NCBI GenBank assembly: GCA_000328365.1
Contig: KB311061.1
Coordinates: 810,616 to 874,615, forward strand
Direction of reading: 5' to 3'
DNA: 64,000 bases
Source: Capitella teleta
Lineage: Eukaryota > Annelida > Polychaeta > Capitellidae
Shown: piece after piece, positions 41,109 to 64,000 of the stretch
Layout of the letters: the number at the start of each line of letters is the position of its first letter
Numbering within the stretch: the stretch's first letter is position 1
Program-made: the position numbers and the translations under genes
The notes under the pieces: model-generated
The model's input: only the letters and a program-made list of their open reading frames with translations
Database searches by the model: none
What the model was told of the DNA's origin: nothing

Positions 41109-44100
41109 GCAGCTGAGCTTACACTGTCATGGACAAAGAGGGCCAGCAACAGCAATGAGAAAGAGAAGACCACATTAGTCGGCTGAAAAATGTGACAAGG
41201 ATTAGCGAAAAGAGAAGCATGTTAGCAGCTAAAGGAGCTGGAAGACACCCACACCAGGATTAACTACCATAACCACCATTGCACAATTTGAATTGTACAC
41301 AAGGAAGCACATAATCTTATATTAATGAGATCAGGCAAAAATGTTCACATTACGCATCAGATGATCAGGTTATTCACGACAGAAAATGAAGCAATAGAGA
41401 CTATTGGTTATTATAGTGCAGTCACACAGTTACATCTTGTTAATCTCGCCTTCTTGGTCTTCCTGGGAAAATGACCCAATCAATGAACGGGCCGAATTAA
41501 ACTTCACAAATTTGCAGGAATAATTTGTATTTATTTTCAAGCAAACAAAACTGAGTCCAACAAAATGAACCGTGATCAACAATGTAATCCAACAAATGAG
41601 AATCAACTGACAACAACTAAGTGAAAGGCTCTGAAAACCACAAAGATCGTTGAATACTGTAAAGGGGGAAATTTCTGAGGCCGTTATATGATAATATTTC
41701 AGAGGCAATGTTCGACTGCGGGAAATAAATCCCATGAAAATAATGCATGAAGCCATTCATGGTAAAGTACATGCTTAATTGCTTATCATCTGAAAAAATG
41801 CCCAGCGGAAATATTGTTTGATGCCCAAATGCTGAATTTCTGCCTTGAGAAAATTACCCCTTAACAGTTTAGTAATGGTGAATTTAAAAAGAGTTAGCAA
41901 ACCCCTTGAGAATGTGATGGGTCAAAAGTTCAAAACGCAATGACAATTTCCTTTCCTACGCTGCTTTTGACCTTGACCCACAGACCCAGGTATTCACTGC
42001 CAGGTAAACAGCCGTCAACCCAGCATTTGAGCAGTCTAACCACTCAATAGCCACAGCCTTAAATATATCCATGTTCCACAATACAAACTCAACACAAATT
42101 CGAAAAAGCTCAGGCCTTTATTCGGGGCACCAATGATTCGCGTCAAAAGTAGGGTCACATTATAAGATGGCCCAGAAGGATTTCGTGGGAATTTGATTTT
42201 TGCGGTTGATCATGACGGCGAATATTACTATTAAATTACATGCAGCGCGAAAATTTCCTGTTCTACAATAGCTTAAAACAAAGTGAATGCGAGATTTGTT
42301 TTATGAGAACTGTTGAAAGATCTGCTCACTCAACAGCTCCCATTGTTAAAAATAGGAGAATTACTTTTGTCAGGTCACTAGTGGCAGTCTCAAATCAAAC
42401 ACGAGAAAAAAGCAAGATTTTAAACCTCTCAAATTCGATGTATCTAGAAATTAGCCCACAGAAAGCGTATTGTCCAGTCAAAAGGCGTATTTGACTTTTG
42501 GGATGCATCCTCTAATCATAGATCTGTTACGACTTAAGAGTTCAAAACAATCAGAGGTCCTCTTTAACATCAAGGCTACCACAGTCTTAATGAGAGTGCA
42601 GGGAAATTGTTATAGTATGGTGGTAAAGCCACTCGATCACCAGCAGATCTTGGATCGGAGGCGGAGTATCAAAGCCTGACTTGTTATTTTTATCCCACAC
42701 AGTGGCCTTCCTACAGGTCTGGTCTACGCTCTCGGTTTCGGCCAACAAAGACCTGTTCATTCTTGGATTTAGTCCATCATTGGTTTCTACTGTCATATCT
42801 ATAAGAATGTTTTATAGTACTCCAGATCCTCAATTTCAGAAATGCACCGGTGGATATCGGAGTGACTTTGAATCAACAGGTTGGAGAAAAAAATAAAATT
42901 GAAATAGGGTGGAAAAGGGTGATTTCACGGAATTCTCATGTGTACATGTGTGGAGATTAACCACTAAAACAAGATGTCGTTTTCTATAGAGTGGAAGACT
43001 GGCTTCATAGGATTAAAATGTCATGATTTTTTCACTCTTGTTCCAGCTAAAAAAATATAAAAATCAAGCCTGCCAAGATATGAGATATGAGATTTCTATG
43101 CACATGTAGAGGACCAGGTAAACAACTAAACACAGAAGTAAGGGACATAAAATGATAAATGTCACCATCATCACATGTATGAATTTGAAAATTACTTCTA
43201 CCTAACAAACAGCTGATGCTTGGAAGCTAGGAGCCTTCAGCCTAGTAATATTTATCTATGAAATGAATGGAATTAGTCAGACTCAATCAGCATTAGCTAT
43301 AGTTAATTGCATTGGAAATTTCTAACTCAAAACAGGTTCTAAATTGTTGAATGGAAAGGTTTAAGGTGCAAACCCCAAAATAAGGATACTTCAACCACCT
43401 TCAACCTTGGAAGTTGGCAGCTACCAACTTCCAAGCAATTCATTATTCAAAGCATTACGATTATGATTATCATGGATCATTAAATGAATTAGTGATTCAA
43501 TAATAAAAACAAATTCAAGATCAAAGACACACAGTAGAAATCAAGTTTCACGTTTTCAACTACCACTAAAAGGGTAAGCCATACTATTAATCAAGAATAC
43601 GACATCTTAAATGATCTTTCATTTCCCAATTCCAGCGACTCAAGCGAGGACTGAGTGAGTGGTGCTCCAGAATGATGGAATTGAGAGTTGACAAAAGCGA
43701 TAGGGGGTACCCATTTTCAAATGGCCAGAATGGTAAGATCGAAGCGTCAGAAGCGATAGGCAAAGCAGGCATTTATGCTAAATACATTTTCCTTAATTAA
43801 TCAGCTTGCTTATCACCGTAAAGCTCACATTCACTGCAAAAATTGGACCTCATCGACATCACATCCACAAGGAAGTATACATTTGCACCGAAGTCTCGCA
43901 GGCGTAAGATCACGCGAGACGGCCGTGAGATTGACCTTTGGCAAAACACTTCCGCTGTCAAAAGTGCAGACGGCAAGAGGAATTAAATTAATTACCATTT
44001 ATTCACAAATTCAAGTATCGTTATGACTAGTATAAGCTTGATATTCGGTTGTACTCTTGCGAATACATCGATCAACATTTCAACAACAATAAAATTCTAT

Positions 44101-44714
44101 AAGAAAAAGTTCTATAAAAATCAAGATGGAGGGGGAAAAAATGCAGAAACTTTAGCCGGTACGTTTCTGAGTGACCACGCCTCTTTCGTGACTCACTCAG
44201 TCACTGTCACTCTGTCAGACTGCCAAATTTTATCGGACATAATTTTCAATTTTTAGTTGCTAATTTATTTGAAATTATGATGCCTGTAATCTTTATATGG
44301 CGTAGTTTAAATTATGGATATTTCTAACTCGTAGTTACTAGTTTTATCGTAGTTTTATGCAGACTTGAGACTAGCAAAGTTATCTAACATCCTGCTGTCT
44401 TAGTCTATAGTATACTACTATAGGCCTACTATAATACTCTATACCCATATAGTGATATACCGGTATTAACTATTACATGTATCAAAAATTGAAAGAAAAA
44501 ATATTTCTTATACATGTATCAATATTATTTAAGAGGCTTTACAGACTATTTTAGAATCATATGGTGATATGAAGGCATGAATCATTCATTGAATGTCTCA
44601 CTCTTCACTACACTGCATTTTGTCTGTTCCGTAAACCAATATACCTTCAAACACTTATAAATATATCTACCCAACACTAAAAATTTGTGTCAAACTACAG
44701 GGAATTATTTCTGC

Positions 44715-44745
<31 letters not shown>

Positions 44746-45991
44746 AAATAAAATAATTGACAAAAACAGTCAAAAGGATTAAAGATTGGATAAAAATGAA
44801 TTTCCATCATAGGCTAAAATTTTACTAAGTGCAGTTCTCTCTTAACTTTCTTGCGCAAGTAAACTTCATTGGATAGACTTGAATTGAAAAGTCCAATCAA
44901 ACACAGCAGTGTATTGTTACAAAAGGTTTTATTGTTCAACATGATAGATAAATAGAGCCATTGATTTGCAAGTCTTTGTGTTGTGATGAAAGCGTTGAAA
45001 CGGCAGAAATTCCGTTCAAATGCATAGAGGTGGGCAGAAGAGGTATTTCAATCATTTTGTGAAGTATTAATCGTCATCACATCTCATCCTTGCCAGACCA
45101 ATTCAAACTCTTGGGAGTTCCACAGGACGCCGTGCATGGTAATCGTACAATCAGTTAGAAGAATAAAACAGGCAGAGAAGAGGTTTTCCAGGGGAATGGT
45201 TGAATTACATGAAACAAAATATTGAAGAAAAAAAATCCAAGACTTAAATACAAAAATATGTTACAGCCATGAAAATATGGGATATGTATGAGTGACTGGT
45301 TACATTAATTAGGCACCAAACTCCTCCTCAGGTTAGTCTAAACAAATCAAGAAAAAGAAAGAGGGAGAAAAAAAAAAGATTTCTAGCACCCAGACATCAT
45401 TCAAACAGGAGGTGGGGGGAAAAAAGAGAGGGTTAATTCCTTGAAACATTGGAAGAGTTTCCGAGACAGAAGTTGAAAAAATAAAACTATAGCCCTTTTT
45501 TTTTCTATGCCGAAATAAATGGCAGAGCATGAAAACAGAAACCCCGAAATGAAGCGTGTCATGGTAGAACGTGGAAAATGATAATAATAAATGGAAGTTG
45601 AGATAAGTTTCTCTGAAACTATATGAAAAAAAAATCTTGGTTTACCTTTAGCTAATGAAGAGCAGGCACTCGTAGTGTATTATGTACAAAGAATACAAAA
45701 ATAGGCAACCTGTACATCTCATGGAGCTATCTATGTATGTACATAGGTTATAGAATATCTAATGAAAATAAAGCAGTCAGGGATAGGGAGGACAAGGAGT
45801 ATGGAAGTGGACAGAAGAGTTAAAGGGAATAACAAAACAAGACTGCAATCAGTTCAAGTGGTCATAATAACAAAGGACACTGCTCAGTAAATGTAGCACT
45901 TCCTAAAGGAAGGAAAAAAATAAATTGCCAGCCACAACTTGTAAAATAAATAATCACAACCTTGTTGAACACAATCCTACAAGGCACAGCT
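41109..45991. other. Intergenic between Src 5' end and ROCK 3' end
   Basis: Probably holds upstream noncoding exons and the promoter of the Src gene and the 3' UTR of ROCK. A (TA)n tract lies at 44,715-44,742. I could not place a transcription start, and the ORFs here have no domain character. Confidence 0.45.
44715..44742. repeat. (TA)n microsatellite
   Basis: A pure TA run of about 14 units. Confidence 0.95.
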
Positions 45992-59915
<13,924 letters not shown>

Positions 59916-61231
59916 GTTGTGTGGAGTAACGTTCAAGGTTTCACACTATCAATGCTAGTATCCAAATGTTGCTTGACTTTGATATATCCAAATAAGGTCA
60001 CATGAGGTCTCTACAGATGTTACAGGAATAACTAGAGTTCCATAATAATACTGAATCATACACTGGAATACTTATTAAAAAACTTCACATATTTTTCAAT
60101 TTCACAATGATGTCAGTCCACAATGGGAGATCTCAATCCATTGTCAGTGGGCCAATAACCCTTTCGCGCCACGAGCACTCTCCTAGTATATGACAAAGGA
60201 CCTGTATATGACTCAAAGTGTCCTCAATGACATCCACTGAGCTCGTAGTGTAGTCAGGTGAAGTGGGCAGCAGCTCTGACAGTAACAGTTCAGTTCTGAG
60301 TTCACGCCTCGACTCCAAGGCAAGCCGACGCTTAATGAATGGCTTTAAGACAAATTGGAATCAATTGCACAATGCAATAATCTATTATTAATTTCTCTGA
60401 TCACTCCCTATCACTTCTTAAGTGACAGGGAAACTTTATTTTGCAGAGGAAACTTCGAAAGAGCGCATCCTCTGCTTACATCCGTGTTTCTCCAACATGG
60501 CTGCGCAGCCTCGTTCTCAACTCCATGATTCCGTTGATCGAAACAAGGAGGCGCCACCTTCAAATGCATATTCATCAGGTTCGTGAATATTCATCGGTAA
60601 ACATTTATGAATATTCATGATATTTCACAGGTGTAGGGATCGAGCGATAATCGGGGAAAACCTGCGGCTGGCAACACTCAACCTGTTTACGGGAGTGGTG
60701 GTGAAGTGATTTCTGGTGGCACCCCTTGTGTGTCATCCCTCAGAAATCTGGGAAAGTGAAGAAAGTTGTATGTGCATTCATAGTATGACAGTCACAGTGG
60801 CATATGAATGATAATTATAATAATTTATAATAGACATAATATTTATATTCTAAATATGTGACCCGCCACGACGAAATCAGTCTTAGGTCTTTTACAGTTT
60901 ACTCTTCAGTAAAGTTACATTGACTGGTTGAGCGTAAGAGAGATATAGTATAATATCATATAGGGTTAAAACAGCCCGAGGCGAGAACATTTAAATTTTC
61001 GGGTTTCACTGTATTCCCGAATTCCGGTAGATCAACATCTTGACTTCAAAGCGCAACAACAATTATGTGCGTTTTTCAATTATAACCTGTGTTTCAAGAT
61101 GATGTTGCTTATCAATTTCAAGGATTGAATTAGCAGGGTGTCTACAAAAATGCTAGCTTTTCCACATTAGACTAATAATCTAATTATATTAATTATAGGT
61201 GAAGATTGATGCGAGAGCAACCGACCAGACC
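59916..61231. promoter_or_regulatory. Divergent ROCK/POFUT1 intergenic region
   Basis: 1.3 kb separates the ROCK start (minus) from the POFUT1 start (plus). A locally GC-richer patch at 60,430-60,720 contains CCAACATGGCTGCGCAGCC, similar to a YY1-type promoter motif, and is the best candidate for a shared promoter. A minus GTAAGC donor at about 60,482 and an acceptor (AATTATAG) at 61,198 just before the POFUT1 start suggest noncoding 5' exons for one or both genes. Confidence 0.4.
60133..60357 (-). other. Orphan ORF, possible exon of unknown gene
   Basis: About 75 codons on the minus strand between ROCK exon 1 and the GC-richer patch read with protein-like composition (KRRLALESRRELRTELLL, then SVDVIEDTLSHIQ) and end at a stop. 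There is no in-frame ATG near the start and no acceptor that joins it in frame to the upstream donor at 60,482. A CAG|GTCC junction after SHIQ could be a donor. It may be a ROCK leader exon, an unrecognised small gene, or chance. Confidence 0.2.
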
Positions 61232-62932
61232 ATGCTAACATTACCGAACACCCTAAGAAGTCTGACTCTTCTTTTCATCATTGTGGGTTCGGCCTTCGGC
61301 TCAGATGAAAATGATCAAGAAGCTCGTCCTGGTGGAGCATATGTTTATAGAGACACACGGCCCAGCGAACAAGGATTTATTCCTGAATGGGATCCAAATG
61401 GATACGTCTTCTTTTGTCTCTGCATGGGTCCGTTTTGTCACTTCATGTTAAACCAATCCAACTTGATTGTGATTTTTTCCTGTGCAGGACGCACAGGAAA
61501 CCAACTTGAGCACTTCCTCGGTGGTCTTGCATTTGCGAAATCTGTCAACAGGACTCTAGTGCTTCCTCCTTTCAGGACTTATGTTAGTTTACTCTGTTTG
61601 ATTAATCACATCATCATTTTTCCTTTTTAATATTCAGCGAAATGTTCGGTTCACAGAATGGTTTAAATTTCAACCACTGACAGAATTCCACCGTGTTGTG
61701 TTAGCCGAGGACTTCATGCAATATCTAGCTCCAGAACACTGGCCGCCCGGACAGCGAATTGGATTCTGTTGGCACCCTGTGACCTCTAACAAGAAGGAAT
61801 GTCACATGAAAACTGGTATGCATTTATTTTGAATCTTGTACCCCGGAAAGAACCTTGTTATAGGGAACCCTTTTGGACCATTCTGGGATGGGTTTAATAT
61901 TGATTTTGATCAAGAGCAACCATATCACATATCATACTATGATAGTGATATCTCCAAGTGGAATGATTTGTGAGTTTTATAAAATCTATTATAATTTCAT
62001 CTTGAGGTTTTTCTTGGGTTTCTTTTTTTTTTCAGATACCCTGTGTCTAGATACCCTGTGCTGGCCATGCGTGGAGCACCTGCTCCATTTCCAATGATTG
62101 CTGCTGATCGACCGCTGCAGAAATATCTCGTGTTTTCTGACAGAATAAGAGAAGAAGCTGATAAATACATTGAAGATCACTTCTCTGGCCAGAAGTTTGT
62201 TGGGATTCATCTGAGAAATGGAGTTGATTGGGTTAGTGATCTGCTTCTAAATCCAGGATGCAAGCCGGTAGATTGATAGACTTTTAAGTGCAGTCGGAGC
62301 ATTTTAAAAAAAAATACCGCTTACACAACATCAATCATCATATAGAAGGTGTTCATTCCAGGAGAATGCATGTGTGTCAGCTGAAGGAAAGTCAAACTAC
62401 ATGGCATCACCTCAGTGCATGGAAGACCATCCTGGAATGACGCTTACTAAGAAGATGTGCATTCCCCCGCTCTCAGAGATTCTCAGGTTGACCCAGAAAC
62501 CCCACAGTGATTTCGATTTGCTTATTTTATATTTGTCTTTCTTTCTTACTTAGGTTGACCAGGAATAAGGTTATTGAAACAAAAGCCCAAGTTGTGTTTG
62601 TGGCAACAGATAAACTTCCCTTTGTCTCAGAAATTGAAGATAACCTCAAGGATAGAAATGTTAGTTGGGATTTTTTTCATACTTCTATAAGCTGTTTCAA
62701 AGTTCAAAAATTAACCAGTAAAACCAAATCAATTTCTTATTTGAATTTTTTTTTTTTTTTTTTTTTCCAGGTGAGAGTTTTCCATGCAGATCCCTGGCTC
62801 CCCATCATAGACATGGCAATTCTGATTGAGTCTGATCATTTCATCGGAAATTGCATTTCTTCATTTACCTCATTTGTTAAACGAGCTCGAGATGTGCAGA
62901 GTAAACCTTCATCATTTTGGGGAATTAGCTGA
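61232..62932 (+). CDS. POFUT1: GDP-fucose protein O-fucosyltransferase 1 (387 aa)
   Basis: Exons 61232-61427, 61488-61582, 61638-61815, 61864-61969, 62036-62231, 62362-62486, 62554-62659 and 62771-62932. A signal peptide ([12 protein letters not shown]) is followed by the GT65 fold: [33 protein letters not shown] (with the conserved N-glycosylation sequon), [30 protein letters not shown] (the arginine needed for catalysis in the family), ECHMK and AQVVFVATD cores, then [20 protein letters not shown]. The length equals human POFUT1 (388 aa). It adds O-fucose to folded EGF repeats, such as those of Notch, in the endoplasmic reticulum. The protein stops at SSFWGIS, so the RDEF/KDEL-like retrieval signal of many orthologues is missing. 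Head to head with ROCK. Confidence 0.95.
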
Positions 62933-64000
62933 CCTCATTATTCTTTGTTTCATCTCCAAAATCAAAAATATTTTTGTCATAACTCAATGTTTGTGGGAAA
63001 TTTTGTTGCTGTGCTCAATAAAGTATATTTTTTTACTTGTTTACAATGATTCACAAATATTCTGTTGACCAGAAATGAAATACATGTACTGTTAACTTAT
63101 GAACCAAATTTTACAGCAGGTCAATTTCTTGTCGGCAATAAAACTTTCTCAGATCTTCTTCAGAAATTCATAAAGCTAGAGTTGCGCCCGGCAAAAAAAT
63201 TTGAAAAAAAAAAATCTTTTTCGTGTCCATTGTTATATTATCGTTTTACAAAAACCAAGTTTATGCATGTTTAAAAATCCAAAGAGAGCATAAGGGTCAC
63301 CTCGGTGTTAGGAAATATATGTTCACGCGAACACATAATATAATATATACATGGTACATATAATTGTATGATTATCTTCATGCATCTGGATTCCGATTAG
63401 CTGTGCCATTGCCCAGCTTGGGTGTGGACATTGCCACTGATAGAGCATTGAGATCAATCTGAATCTAGCTCCAATCGAGGAGTTTGTGCGCGGCGACAGA
63501 TCACTTCTAGCTAAGGCCACGATGCCTGCATGCTGGCCCCGCCGATCCTGTTCAGGCCGGCCTGCATGCATGCCAAAATCCCAAAAATACTCTCGGTGTG
63601 TGTTGTAGGCCTACATGTATTGTGTGGGATGCATTAAGCTCTAAATTAAAATATATTATGAAATTTGATCCACTTAAGTCAACGGTCCCACATACTAGTT
63701 TCAGGATTGGGCATCTTCTCGGAGTTTGGAGCTCATTAACTCGGCAACAAAACTGATCTTGAAGTGTCTTCCATTATAAATGAGTCGATCCGGATCTCCT
63801 ATAGTTTCCTTGGTGGAAAAAATCGCTGGTATATATAATTCGATCCCAGGGCAGGGGAAGCTGGATCTGACAACCCGGCTTGAACCTGAGGTAATTTCTG
63901 AGCGTACATATAAACAAAGATCCTATAGCTTTGCCAAAGCTTTGGCGTAAAGCAATTGGGGATTCAGCTGTGGAGTATGTCGTTGAAATTTTCTGGGGAC
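62933..64000. other. POFUT1 3' UTR and downstream intergenic DNA
   Basis: No gene or repeat is recognisable to the window end. A minus ORF of 82 codons at 63,323-63,571 has no domain character. Confidence 0.5.
63017..63022 (+). terminator. AATAAA poly(A) signal of POFUT1
   Basis: About 85 nt past the stop, in CTCAATAAAGTAT. A second AATAAA lies at about 63,138. Confidence 0.6.

Noticed and set aside
60488-60577. Plus-strand ATG ORF MAAQPRSQLHDSVDRNKEAP in the ROCK/POFUT1 gap
   Set aside because: Good start context, but it stops after 28 codons, and splicing to the POFUT1 acceptor at 61,198 meets a stop at once. At most it is an upstream ORF.

Overview
The window is nuclear DNA of a metazoan, most likely a marine invertebrate. 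It is AT-rich, intron-dense (many introns of only 50-100 nt), and carries Rho-kinase, Src-family, O-fucosyltransferase and globin genes together with animal-type LINE remnants whose tails are TTA/TAA microsatellites. The phylum cannot be fixed from the sequence: the protein repertoire fits sponges, spiralians and other invertebrates equally. I saw no tRNA, rRNA or CRISPR, and no retroviral, LTR or Polinton-like element.

Layout. 1-17,270 has no convincing gene. It holds a decayed LINE reverse-transcriptase remnant (about 330-1,600), a 28-bp minisatellite (5,180-6,110) that keeps all three minus frames open, and microsatellites. 17,349-19,877 (minus) is a seven-exon gene for a membrane receptor: signal peptide, galactose/rhamnose-binding-lectin (SUEL) domain, CUB-like domain, Thr/Pro stalk, transmembrane helix, and two alternative last exons giving two related cytoplasmic tails. 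22,401-28,008 is a head-to-head pair of near-identical globin genes in two inverted arms of about 1.35 kb around a 2.9-kb unique spacer. 30,670-31,197 is a TTAA-flanked MITE. 32,257-34,733 (plus) encodes a ten-EF-hand protein. 36,303-41,108 (minus) is a Src-family tyrosine kinase with a second, upstream in-frame start. 45,992-59,915 (minus) is a complete Rho-associated kinase (ROCK) gene of at least 31 coding exons, with a CR1/L2-type LINE 3' end in one intron. 61,232-62,932 (plus) is a complete POFUT1 gene, head-to-head with ROCK.

The genes are not an operon; each has its own splice pattern and some have visible TATA or poly(A) signals. Themes recur: Src and ROCK both act in adhesion and cytoskeletal signalling, and the lectin receptor has tyrosine motifs of the kind Src-family kinases phosphorylate, although a functional link is only inference. 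All exon models were assembled by eye from splice consensus, reading-frame continuity and family similarity. Every exon junction in the six main genes keeps frame and the totals divide by three. The points most worth testing are the paired receptor tails, the Src N-terminal extension, and the globin duplication, whose limits nearly coincide with the transcription unit.
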